Shown: positions 12,165 through 23,348 of the stretch, one piece after another
Layout of the letters: the number at the start of each line of letters is the position of its first letter
How positions within the stretch are numbered: position 1 is the first letter of the stretch
Source: Serripes groenlandicus
Lineage: Eukaryota > Mollusca > Bivalvia > Cardiida > Cardiidae
DNA: 64,000 nucleotides
Reading direction: 5' to 3'
NCBI GenBank assembly: GCA_031761405.1
Contig: JASEVX010000013.1
Location: forward strand, 51,709,956-51,773,955
Notes under the pieces: model-generated
The model's input: the letters and a program-made list of their open reading frames with translations, nothing else
Databases searched by the model: none
Told to the model about the DNA's origin: nothing
Program-made: the position numbers and the translations under genes

Positions 12165-12378
12165 TTAACGCTTTCCCACATACAATAAGTCTGTAGCAGA
12201 CGACTTTGAACAAAGCAATAGCAAAATATGGAATATCTCTATAAATGCAAGTGTAATAAGTGAATATAGTTGAAAACATAGTGGCAAAAGTTGAAATTGC
12301 TCATTATGAGCAATTTCCAATTTTACCACATTTTTTTTTCAAAAGTCGTCTGCGGCAGAGGCGTCAAAAAGCGTCTAT
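12165..12378. mobile_element. TTAA-MITE copy with intact palindromic core
   Basis: TTAA at 12165-12168, CGCTTTCCCACATACAA terminus, GTAGCAGACGACTTTGAA block, and a perfect 23-bp palindrome at 12294-12316. The right-side block AAAGTCGTCTGCGGCAGAGG is present. An ACAAT microsatellite follows at about 12380-12402. Confidence 0.6.
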
Positions 12379-12402
12379 ATACAATACAATACAATACAAT
12401 AT

Positions 12403-12924
12403 ATTTTAATGCAAAAAAACTACAAGTTTTATAACAAATTATACAATTTAAACAAATTCCTTACATAACATAGACAATGTTTTCCGAAGAGCATATACAA
12501 CTGTAGAAAATTAACCGTACCTATGTAACCCAAAATAAATATTATCATATTTATATATTTACTCACAATGAAGACACCATATTTGTTCTATTCTTAAATT
12601 TAAGTTAAACTAAAATAAGACATATTTAGCTTCTTATGTTATTTGCATAATAAATATATTTAGCTAAATTATTTATAACGACTTCTGAAGATGATGACAT
12701 AAGATTTATTAATGTTTGATTTGTTGGCCATGTATAGTAGTATCTTTTGATATATTTCAATCTTAGTCAGGAAAATTTCGAACAAATTAGCAAAAAATGG
12801 TATTCGTTCTCTACTAGTCCCGAATTACAATTTTCACATATTCGTTCATTTTGTGGATGTTGTGATGTCGTCCACTTTCAATTTTTAAATTATGTGATTA
12901 TGTCTAGTCTAGTCAAAACCTTCA
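12403..12924. other. AT-rich intergenic DNA between two MITE parts
   Basis: Very A/T-rich, no gene seen. It may be sequence inserted into a MITE, since left-type and right-type ends flank it. Confidence 0.4.
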
Positions 12925-13057
12925 ATTTCTCCCTTTGCCACAAGGTTTTCACCTTTTAACATTAATTAAACCTTCAATTATAGATAGATTCCGTGTTATT
13001 GCTGAGATGTTTTCAAAATCGTCTGCTGCAGATTTGTTGTATGTGGGAAAGGGTTAA
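12925..13057. mobile_element. TTAA-MITE right end
   Basis: TTTGCCACAAGGTTTTC core-side block, AAAATCGTCTGCTGCAGAT, then GTATGTGGGAAAGGG and TTAA at 13054-13057. Confidence 0.6.
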
Positions 13058-13351
13058 AAACTTATTGACCGTTTACCTTATATGGAATATCGACTTCTAT
13101 GGTCAAGAAACATAATATATGACATCTGATACAAATGTACAGTATCTTCTTTGAACCAAGCTCGCAACATTGATAAGGTACAACATGGAGACAGTTGTCC
13201 TAGATAACTAATCAGTACGGCCGGTATTATTTAGCCTGATACCGATGCATCAGTCGTAATGCTATCTCCAAAAACCCTGAGAGGCAAGGAGGGAAACGAT
13301 AGCAACCAAAGATCTTAAATATGACCCAAAAGGTTGGTTAATGTAGATGTG
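13058..13351. other. Intergenic DNA
   Basis: No feature seen. Confidence 0.4.
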
Positions 13352-13722
13352 TTAACCCTTTCCCACATATATACGCCTTCTGAGGCCACTGTGAGATTGT
13401 AAAAATAATGAACAATTTCACCTTTAGTCAAAACGAGTTCACGCCAAGGGCAATATTGAAATATTTGCAAACAATACTGATTAAGGTGAGACAGCTTGTA
13501 ACGAGCTGTCTCACCTGAAATCAGCATCATTTACCTTTTAGTTATCAAAACAGTCCGAAACATGAGAAATGGAGACGCCCGATTTTGAGGTTGGAAGAAT
13601 CTACGGTGAAAAATTTAGCGCTGAAAGAGTTAAAACAATAATGAAACTTTCATTCATCGAGATTTTCCTAGATGTCTTAAAAGACGTCTGATGAAGATGT
13701 CTTGTATGTGGGAAAGGGTTAG
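13352..13722. mobile_element. TTAA-MITE copy with both terminal inverted repeats
   Basis: Left end TTAA + CCCTTTCCCACATA (13352 on); right end TGTATGTGGGAAAGGG + TTAG (to 13722). Inside, 13471-13518 is a separate hairpin with 20-bp arms (AGGTGAGACAGCT / AGCTGTCTCACCT). This copy shows most clearly that the family has inverted termini. Confidence 0.65.
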
Positions 13723-13889
13723 ATGTGTGAATAAGGGAAAGAGTGAACGTACATGTTTAAAGTACATGTGGTTTATTTTTTTCATTGGTGATGAATGTGA
13801 CACGAAAATTGTATGTAATTTATTTCGATGTATTGTAACCATGACATATGATTCTGTATCATTTAAACCAATGTAATCAATTCGAGCAA

Positions 13890-14475
13890 CTTAGCGTAAT
13901 TATCACACATCTTCACACATATACATGTATTCCTGCGCATCCATGATAACAACTGTTATATTCTATAACTTATTGGCGAACAACTAAGCGTTAGTATCAC
14001 ACATCTTCACACATATACCGGGCATGTATTCCTGCACATCAATGATAACAACTGTTATATTCTATGACTTATTGGCGAACAATTAAGCGTAATTATCACA
14101 CATCTTCACACATATACATGTATTCCTGCGCATCTATGATAACAACTGTTATATTCTATAACTTATTGGCGAACAACTAAGCGTAATTATCACACATCTT
14201 CACACATATTCATGTATTCCTGCGCATCTATGATAACAACTGTTATATTCTATGACTTATTGGCGAACAACTAAGCGTAATTATGACACATCTTCACGCA
14301 TATACATGTATTCCTGCGCATCTATGATAACAACCGTTATATTCTATAACTTATTGGCGAACAACTAAGCGTAATTATCACACATCTGCACACATGTACA
14401 TGTATTCCTGCGCATCTATGATAACACCTGTTATATTCTATAAATTATTGGCGAACAACTAAGCGTAATGTAATG
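13890..14475. repeat. 94-bp satellite, about six copies
   Basis: TTATTGGCGAACAACTAAGC recurs with starts of TTGGCGAA at 13973, 14072, 14166, 14260, 14354 and 14448, giving a 94-bp period. The first interval is 99 bp because of a CGGGC insertion. Each unit carries the inverted pair ATAACA-AC-TGTTAT and ACATGTATTCCTGCGCATC. Confidence 0.9.
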
Positions 14476-14811
14476 TATCGCTCACATGAGTATTCATGTT
14501 TACAGGACAATACAGTATTCTGATCCATGATATTTATCACAATCTCACAAACAACAAATCTGCAGCATACTTATTTAATGTAATTGTCGGAAAGGTCTTA
14601 AACGAATGATTTTACCCACACTGGTGGTTTTCGATCAGATTTTATACTGTTATTACTCGACAAAGTTGACTTGGTCATGCTCTTTATACACTGACTTTGT
14701 GAGAAGCAATTAATCGCAGAATCATGAATACATTATTCCCATCACTGCGCTCGAAATTAGATGAAAAAAGATGAAAAAGTACCCTCGTGAATTGTCATAT
14801 AACCCAGTTTC

Positions 14812-15510
14812 GTTATATACACCAACCCTCGACTATTTACAAAGGTACCGTGTCTATATATATGCACCAATCCACGAACACTTACGAACATACCGTGTCT
14901 ACTTATATACACCAATACACTAACACTTACGAGCATACCGTGTCTACCCATATACACCAATCCACGAACATTTACGAACATACCGTGTCTACCTATTTAC
15001 ACCAACCCACGAACGTACCCTGTCTACCTACATACACCAATCCACGAACACTAAAGAACGTATCGTGTCTACCTATATACACCAATTCACGAACACTTAA
15101 GAACGTACCCTGTCTACCTACATACACCAATCCACGAACACTAAATAACGTATCGTGTCTACCCATATACACCAATCCACGAATACTAACGTACAGTGTT
15201 TACCAATATCCACTAGCACATGAACACTTACCAAGGTACCGTCATACATGTATATAAACCGGACACTTACGAATCTACAGTGTCCACCTATATACACCAA
15301 CCCAGGAACACTAATGAACATAACTTGTCTACCTAAATACACCAATCAATGAACACTCACGAATGTACGGTGTCTACGTATATACACCAAACCACGCATA
15401 CTTACGAACTTATTGTGTTCACATATATACTCAACCCAGGAACGTCTATCAAAGTACCATTTTAACCTATATACACCAACCCACGAACACTTACGACAAA
15501 TATTATCTAC
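14812..15510 (+). repeat. 45-bp minisatellite, degenerate array (copy 0)
   Basis: Units of the form CACCAATCCACGAACACTTA...TACCGTGTCTACCTATATA. Same family as the arrays at 20160-21690 and 38036-41520 but more variable. Because 45 is a multiple of three, open frames arise on both strands; these are not genes. Confidence 0.85.
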
Positions 15511-16410
15511 ATACATACAACAAGCAACAAAAAATGCATAAATGTTGCAAGACCTCTCATCTTTCTTTTTTTTTAAAGTTTGCATTTTCTTCTTTACTTA
15601 TTAAAACAGATTAAGAAAGAGTAATTTGAATTTACATGGTATATAGACTTCTATTCATGTTTGAAGTAAAGTTTGAAATTACATAAGTGTATATTAACTG
15701 TTTAGCTGTACAGTATTTCAATGGGTGATCTACTTTAAAAAAAAAATGGGGTTAAATTTCACTTTTGTGGAATTATGATTATAATGAGTATGCAAAATAA
15801 ATATTCATTATTTTAAGGCTTTACTAGGTGTTTTAAAAGTAGACTGCTGCGACTGTGTCCAATGTTGCTTTAACAAGGAAGAGGTTATATGTTTTGTTAT
15901 TGCATGTTTATCCCATAGGTACGTGTTTGTGGTTTCATCAATAACATCAAAACTTCAAAAATTCTGACAAAGAATCCCAGAATTTGTATTTGCTATTTCA
16001 ACAACCTGGTATTACTCCTTAATGAAAGAACCATGTCTAAATATGAGACAGATTAATGTCACGATGACAGATTGGCATAACTTTGGTAATGATGTGTAGC
16101 AAACAGAAATTAATGCAGCTTTCTGGTGACTTTGATGCCTTTCATGTATATGTATGTTTAGTGAGGAACCAGTTTACTTAAGAATAGACCATTGTAAGTA
16201 AAGGGTTACATCCGTAATACACACTATTATATATGTCAGTGTATATGCAAATATATTCATTATTGAATCTTCAACGTTGGACGGATGTTTATATCTTTCC
16301 AACATGACAACAGTTACTACACCTGTTCGTCTGTTGTTATGATATGAGTCGAATACGGGTTTGTCCCCGGTTTATGTCTTCTAGAAACATGTAACTACTT
16401 AATATCTTGT
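15511..16410. other. Intergenic part of copy 0
   Basis: No gene seen. From about 16190 it is homologous to copy A 23440 onward; 15600-16190 has no clear counterpart. Confidence 0.5.
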
Positions 16411-17194
16411 TTTTAGCTCACCTGTGCACGAAGTGCTCAAGGTGAGTTATTGTGATCGCCCTATGTCCGGCGTCCGTCGTCCGTCGTCCGTCGTCCGTCG
16501 TCCGTCAACATTTTTTCCTCTGTAACCGGTGGGTCAACTGGAATGAAACTTCACAGAAAGCATCCTCTCAATGTCCTCACCAGAATTCCTTAAAAATTTT
16601 GGGATCCATGCAGAATTCTGGTTGCCATGGCAACGAAACGAAAAAAACTAGTGAAAACTTAAAAAATCTTCTTCTCCGAAAGTGTCAAGCCGATTTTAAA
16701 ATAATTTTGTAGAAATGTTCCTTAAGTGACCCACTTTCAGATTCCTTCAAGCCATGTTGATTGGTCGAAAAACATGGCCGCCAGGGGGGCGGGGCTATTT
16801 TGCCTTATATGGCTATAGTGAAAACTTAAAAAATCTTCTTCTCCGAAAGTGTCAGGCCGATTTTCAAATAATTTTGTAGAAATGTTCCTTGGTTGACCCA
16901 CTTTCAGATTCCTTCAAGACATGTTGATTGGTCAAAAAACATGACCGCTAGTGGGCAGGGCTATTTTGCATTATATGGCTATAGTGAAAACTTAAAAAAT
17001 CTTCTCCTCCAAAAGTTTCTGGCCGATTTTCAAATAAATTTGTAGAAATGTTCCTAGGGTGACCCTCTACCAGATTCCTTCAAGCCAAGTTGATTGGTCG
17101 GAAACTATGGCTGCCAGGGGGTGGGGCTAATATAGCTAAAGTGAAAAAAAAATCAGGTGAGCGATTCCAGGGCCATCATGGCCCTCTTGTTTTA
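16411..17194 (+). mobile_element. GCTCACCTG-type dispersed element, insertion specific to copy 0
   Basis: Runs from TTTTAGCTCACCTGTGCACG to CATGGCCCTCTTGTTTT. It has a short GTCCGTC run near 16480-16507 and three internal units of about 165-168 bp, with GTGAAAACTTAAAAAATC at 16651, 16819 and 16984. Copies A and B have uninterrupted sequence at the matching place (near 23760 and 43805), so the ends are defined by the empty sites. No protein is encoded. Confidence 0.75.
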
Positions 17195-17830
17195 AATTTA
17201 TTGTAATTGACATTCATAGCTTAGGATTTATAATGTTGTCGTGTCTGTTATAAGGTATTGACAAATTATATTTATTACATACACTATATGAACTTAACGC
17301 ATATTCAAGTATTTAAAGGGTTCACTTGTCGTTGAGTATTGGTTCATTGAGTCCTTCATTTAACTGATGATATACACAATTTCGTTCGTAGCTATGTGAT
17401 ACGTAGGTTACTGGTCTAAACCGGGTGTGTGTAAAAACTTGCACTTTTACTTCTTAATAATCAAAACCCAAAACACAAATCGGTTCAAACCCCATCGCAT
17501 TTTTCTTCCATAAAAACGTACTGTCATGTTGGACAGAACCTAACGCGTCTCTACCGTTGTAGACGAAACACATTGTAAAGGGTCCAATCGGTTTGGGTAT
17601 CTGTAATAATACACATGTACCTGTCAACCATTAACTCTAGAGAGAAAATCTTTTGAAATCGACCATTTTGTATTCAAAATAATTGTATAGCATTATATAT
17701 ATGGTAAATATATGGTACAGCTTTATATGCATGAATAATATGACGCATGCCTTCATAATCACGGCTCATGTGGAAAGATTATTGTTTGTAAAATGTCTTA
17801 TTTCAAAGATCCGTAATTGTCAGTACAAAA

Positions 17831-18729
17831 GGAGAATCAAATTATTATAATAAAAGTAAAACAGGTTGATATTTTATAAAGATGTAACGTATACGACACA
17901 TATGTCTTCTGGTCAAAGTGTCCGAATTTCAAAATTCTTCGAATATTCTACATTTACAAGACGCACCGAGCGTGGCAAATTGCATGAGTGGTAAAAACAT
18001 ATCTATACACTCCGACTGCACGCGGGACACCCGGGCTGGAGTTTCGGGCAATGCGTTAATTTTTCTGTAAATACAATACTGTGCTTTCAACTCCAAAATT
18101 ATTCAAAATAATGACATAACAAATTGTTATTGTGAAGTATATTTGATAAACTTTTGTGTTATGTAAATTCTTGTCAAAATGTAATCCGAGATCAGCAGTT
18201 ACTGTTGGCCTCTTGCTGGCAGCTCTATCAGTGCGTTGAAAAAAAAATGTACGAATGTCGCACCAAAGATCAACCGTAAAGGGTTATGTCTTTTTCGAAA
18301 ATTGAACTACCTTGAAACATAAAGATTATTCAAAGAAATAAGAATTCTGAATTGTCCTATTTGTTGTTTCCTTAAGAACGTACCAAGACAAAATCATATA
18401 TTCCCCTCCAGGGTAACAATTGGTCTGTATTTATAGGGGCAGGGAAGAATTATAAAAATCACATGTTTCTTTCCCTCATACAACAAATGTTCGGAAAACG
18501 ACTTAAATAAATCAAGGCAAAACTATGGAAATGTTCTAGAAATCATTTAGAAGTTTATTTATTAAGTATAATTGAGAATATTGTGGCAAACGATCAATTC
18601 GCTCATATTCACAGTAGTAAGTTTGTTCGAAGACGAGAAATTGTTCACAATTATCAACTTTATCGTTTTCCGGCCATGTTTCAAATATCGTCAGCTGGAG
18701 AGAGGGTATTTATTTTCGGATATGAACCC
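17831..18729. other. Unique spacer between copy 0 and copy A
   Basis: No gene or clear repeat apart from a weak MITE-like block (CTTTCCCTCATACAACAAA) near 18469. Confidence 0.45.
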
Positions 18730-19855
18730 GCCGATTCATTTTTGGATAGAAAACAGTTACGTTTACGAAATAGCCAAATGTTTTCCAGATACATAACGGT
18801 TCGGTTACGAAAGGGCCAATTTTGTTTCGTTTACAAAAGGAACAGATTACGAAACGTGTAAACCCCATTTTACGTCTATATCAGGGAAAAGGTTAAACAT
18901 TGCAAACCCTAACAGGGTTTCTTTTTATAGAATGTAAACCTTCTACATAACGATATAATTCTCCGCGATTTGTGTTCGCTATATCGAATTATACATTCAC
19001 TGACACCACTTTCCCACATACAACACATTTGCATCAGACGACTTTGAAAATAGATTGGCACAACAATGGAAACATTCTACAAATGATAGTATAAACTAGT
19101 AAATAGAGTTGGGACAGATTGAGGGAAAGCGTAATATTTGTCTAATGAATAGGCTTCTGCGAGTAGCAAAGGGTTAATCAAGTGGGGTCTTCAAGTAGGA
19201 AATATATTCACTAAATCAATGATTTAACCCTTTCCCACGTGTAGACGCATTTTGACGTCTCTGCAGCAGATTTTAGTCAGTGTGGAAAAAGGAGAAAGTC
19301 TTTTCATTTATACAGATTATACAAAGTTTGCCTTGATGCAGTATAGTCGTCTGCTGTATGTGTTTACGTATGTGGGAAAAGGTTTAACTCGTTCCCTTAA
19401 AATTTACATATGATGTCACTGCAGAAGACGGCTTTTAAACATTTTGAATCATTTAAAAAAAAGAAAGGATGCACAAATAATCAAAATTGATGTTCCTTTT
19501 CTCACAACATTTCCAATTAAGTATCTGAGTTACATTTTCAAATACGAGCCCTGTGTTCAATGGATTGTTAAGGTAAAAAGCGGTAGCAAAACCACATTTT
19601 TGGCGATTGAATATAATGTTAACCCAGTAAATATTAAATTTGAATTTGACAATTATATGCATTATCGATTTTAACACCCTTTTCGAAATACAGAAAATCT
19701 GCAGAAAACGAATTTGGAAATATCTTTACAAAACTATGGTTACTCAAATGAATGTATAAATATTGAAATCATTTGATAAAACTTTGGCAAAACAGTTGTC
19801 TGCTTCAGATGCATTAATCTACCTCTGATTGTTTTGAAAGGGATAAACAAATATT
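18730..19855. mobile_element. Cluster of TTAA-MITE copies at the start of copy A
   Basis: At least three adjoining copies: 19010-19178 (CACTTTCCCACATACAAC to AGCAAAGGGTTAA), 19224-19385 (TTTAACCCTTTCCCACG to GTATGTGGGAAAAGG) and about 19386-19850 in decayed form. The same cluster lies at 36840-37690 in copy B. Open frames in this stretch are broken in B and not supported. Confidence 0.55.
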
Positions 19856-20159
19856 TTTCCCGCACTTTTGGTTGTTTGGATCAGTTTATTTCGTGTTTTT
19901 AATTCAACACATCTGCCATGATCAAGTTTTTTGATCAATGTTATTGTGAACATTAATTAACCGCAGACACATGAATATATATTTCGGACAACTGCGCTAG
20001 AAATAAGTTGACAAAGTACCTTCGGGAAAGTAAATATATCTCAGTTCCCCTATACATGTATACACACACCCAAAAACATTTACCAACGTAACATGGGGAA
20101 GGTTTTTTTTCTGTCGATAAATATCCTATGGGGTTTTATTCTATTATTTTGTTTACGTC

Positions 20160-21690
20160 CCGTGGCCATATCTCCATATATACACCAACCCACGAACACT
20201 TACGAATGTACCGCGTCTACCTATACACGACCAACCTACTAACGTTTAGGAAAGTACCTTGTTTCACTATACACAACAACCAACAAACACTTTCGAACGA
20301 ACAGTATTTACCTTTACACGTCAACCCACAAACACTTTCGAACGTACAGTGTTTACCTATACACACCAACCCACAAACACTTTCGAACGGACAGTGTTTA
20401 CCTATACACACCAACCCACAAACACTTTCGAACGTACAGTGTTTACCTTTACACATCAACCCACAAACACTTTCGAACGTACAGTGTTTACCTATACACA
20501 CCAACCCACAAACACTTTCGAACGTGCAGTGTTTACCTATACACTCCAACCCACAAACACTTTCGAACGTACAGTGTTTACCTTTACACACCAACCCACA
20601 AACACTTTCGAACGTACAGTGTTTACCTTTACACACCAACCCACAAACACTTTCGAACGTACAGTGTTTACTTTTACACACCAACCCACAAACACTTTCG
20701 AACGTACAGTATTTACCTATACACACCTTCGAACGTACAGTATTTACCTTTACACACCAACCCACAAACACTTTCGAACGTACAGTGTTTACCTTTACAC
20801 ACCAACCCACAAACACTTTCGAACGTACAGTGTTTACCTTTACACACCAACCCACAAACACTTTCGAACGTACAGTATTTACCTTTACACACCAACCCAC
20901 AAACACTTTCGAACGTACAGTGTTTACCTTTACACACCAACCCACAAACACTTTCGAACGTACAGTGTTTACCTTTACACACCAACCCACAAACACTTTC
21001 GAACGTACAGTGTTTACCTTTACACACCAACCCACTAACACTTTCGAACGTACAGTGTTTACCTTTACACACCAATCCACAAACACTTTCGAACGTACAG
21101 TGTTTACCTATACACACCAACCCACAAACACTTTCGAACGTGCAGTGTTTACCTATACACTCCAACCCACAAACACTTTCGAACGTACAGTGTTTACCTT
21201 TACACACCAACCAACAAACACTTTCGAACGTACAGTATTTACCTTTACACACTAATTCACAAACACTTTCGAACGTACAGTGTTTACCTTTACACACCAA
21301 CCCACAAACACTTTCGAACGTACAGTGTTTACCTTTACACACCAACCCACAAACACTTTCGAACGTACAGTATTTACCTATACACACCTTCGAACGTACA
21401 GTATTTACCTTTACACACCAACCCACAAACACTTTCGAACGTACAGTATTTACCTTTACACGCCAACCCACAAACGCTTTCGAACGTACAGTGTTTACCT
21501 TTACACACCAACCCACAAACACTTTCGAACGTACAATATTTACCTTTACACACCAACCCACAAACACTTTCGAACGTACAGTGTTTACCTTTACACGCCT
21601 AACCCACTATCATTTAAGAAAGTACCCCGTGTCTACCTATATTCGTCAAACAACGAACACTAACAGACGTACCCTGTCTATGTAAATAGT
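20160..21690 (+). repeat. 45-bp minisatellite array (copy A)
   Basis: About 33 units of CACCAACCCACAAACACTTT...CGAACGTACAGTGTTTACC with an exact 45-bp period (tcgaacg at 20294, 20339, 20384). Open frames of up to 375 codons run through it in several frames on both strands, encoding 15-residue repeats such as QPTNTFERTVFTFTH. That pattern is what a stop-free unit of 45 bp gives, so the array is treated as non-coding. A shortened unit recurs near 20720 and 21381. Confidence 0.95.
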
Positions 21691-21861
21691 GTCTGTGTAA
21701 GACACATGTCTTGGAAACTAATAATTGACTGGTGTCCTAACGCCAATATACATAGCTATATATGGGGATGACATGGTACCTGTCAAATGAATCGATGACA
21801 AATCAATTGAAATTGATTGAATTCAATTCACCACCAACCAATATCATCTGATAGGTTTCTT

Positions 21862-22730
21862 TTCGATCACCTGCCCCGAAGGCTCAATATGATCTATTCT
21901 GATCGCTAAGGTCTCCTTCTCATAGCCCACTGTAAAAATTCAACAAAACGTTACTAAAATGATCCTTAGGCGATCATCTTTAAAATGCATCCAAAACTCA
22001 GATTCAATTGAAAAATTCGGTTGCTGTGGCATCAGAAAAGTGGAAGGGCCATTCTGTTAAAATAAATCCCCAGAATCCGCTAGTCGGATTCCAATTTAAT
22101 TTGATAAAAATGTTTCTTGGGTGACTCTCTACACATATTGTTCCAGCCATATTAATTGGTTGAATAACAAAGCAGCCAGGCGGTATCAGAAAAGGGTCAA
22201 ACATATCTTTCAAGATAAATTTGTAGAAATGGTCCCTAAGTAAAACTCTTCAAAATTTGCTCTAGCTATAGAAAGGGGTTAAATAACATAGCTGGCCGCC
22301 AGACTGAATCAGAAAAAGGGCAAAATTACAAAACTTTAAAATCCCATTCTTTTTAGAATTCTCTTCAGATTTCAAAATAGTTTAGCAGAAATATTATTTT
22401 TGTAACACTGTACATTATTTGTCCAAGACATATTGATTGGTTAAAAAATATAGCTGCCATCCGGCATCAGAAAAGGGTTAAAAGGAACATTTAGCTTCAA
22501 ACGACATCTCCTAGACCAATTGACTTTCAAAGTAATGTTCATGTCGTGGTCCTATTTTAATGTATTTAAAGATGTAATGCATTATGACAAATGTCTCTTA
22601 CTGATAAGCTGTTTCAGTTACAGTTCAGTTCTAGTTTTAATTAAATTTCAACTTCATGAGCAGCAGCATTTGCTACTATTCTATCACACATGTGATCGAT
22701 TTATGGCCATCTTGGCTCTCTTGTTACGAA
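21862..22730 (+). mobile_element. Decayed GCTCACC-type element (copy A)
   Basis: Starts with TCGATCACCTGCCCCGAAGG and ends with TTATGGCCATCTTGGCTCTC, matching the two ends of the element at 16411-17194. Inner blocks such as GCCATATTAATTGGTTGAAT repeat with about 150-200 bp spacing. The open frame 22520-22906 overlaps its end and is not supported. Confidence 0.6.
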
Positions 22731-22913
22731 TGCGATTTTATATTTTGGCTGTTCGCATCCGAATGCAATACAAACATTGCAGCATGCAAAGTCAACATTA
22801 TGAGTCTTACAAATGGCATGCCGTTTCAGATGACATTAAGTTAAGGTTGGACGGACGAATTCACAAGGACGTCGTATACAACACATTTCGTCTCCTTAAT
22901 CTCTAAATTATCG

Positions 22914-23336
22914 GAATCCACCGTGGTCGAGTGGTAAGCGTCGTGGATTTGAAACCGGTGACCAAGGGTTCGATCCCCAGTAGCGGAACGACGGTCATGG
23001 TGGAGTGCCCTTGGGCAATGCAATTTTTCTAGCCTAGTACTGGGTCGAGTCCCGGGAGCTCAGTCGGTAACGACGATGTCAAACCAGGGGTTGTGAGTTC
23101 GAATCCCGGCTCGGCCAACTTTCTTTCCGCCGATTGACAAAAGTCAATGCGACATGCGTCAGTCGTCTTCCACCACTGGGCTAAGTCTATGCGGAAAAGC
23201 AGACAGTTGCTTGAGAAGATTGTTGTATGGAGTACTGGTGTGAGAAAACCAGGAAATGCATGAGTAGGTGAACTGGCCACCGTGATATAACTGAGAACTT
23301 GTTAAAGACGGCTTTAAACCCCAATCAATCAATCAA
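22914..23336 (+). mobile_element. Composite tRNA-derived SINE (copy A)
   Basis: Flanked by a 12-bp target-site duplication TCTAAATTATCG at 22902-22913 and 23337-23348. Two tRNA-like promoter heads follow each other: one with GTGGTCGAGTGGTAAGCG and GGTTCGATCCCC, the other (from about 23050) with AGCTCAGTCGGTAACGACG and GAGTTCGAATCCC, closest in look to a tRNA-Lys type. The tail is (CAAT)n. No complete tRNA cloverleaf is claimed. Confidence 0.8.
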
Positions 23337-23348
23337 TCTAAATTATCG

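Larger units (their letters stand above)
14600..17830 (+). other. Copy 0: diverged partial copy of the large duplicated unit, without a gene
   Basis: Colinear with copy A from about 19855 to 24410: the flank before the 45-bp array, the array itself, then blocks around 16196-16400 and 17195-17830 that match A 23440-23760 and 23765-24410 (for example ATCGGTTCAAACCCCATCGC and GTAAAGGGTCCAATCGGTTT). It is clearly more diverged from A and B than those are from each other, and stops before the part that holds the Mab-21 gene. Confidence 0.7.

Noticed and set aside
13890..14475. CRISPR-like appearance of regular repeats
   Set aside because: Whole 94-bp units are repeated with no unique spacers, in a eukaryotic context.
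18583..18861. 92-codon frame across the left boundary of copy A
   Set aside because: Half lies outside the duplicated unit and the other half, in copy B, lacks the same frame start.
20128..21685. Very long open frames (up to 375 codons) in the 45-bp array
   Set aside because: Open simultaneously in several frames on both strands because the 45-bp unit lacks stops; no start context, no non-repetitive domain, and shifted frames in copy B.
22520..22906. 128-codon frame
   Set aside because: Overlaps the end of a decayed dispersed element and is interrupted in copy B.
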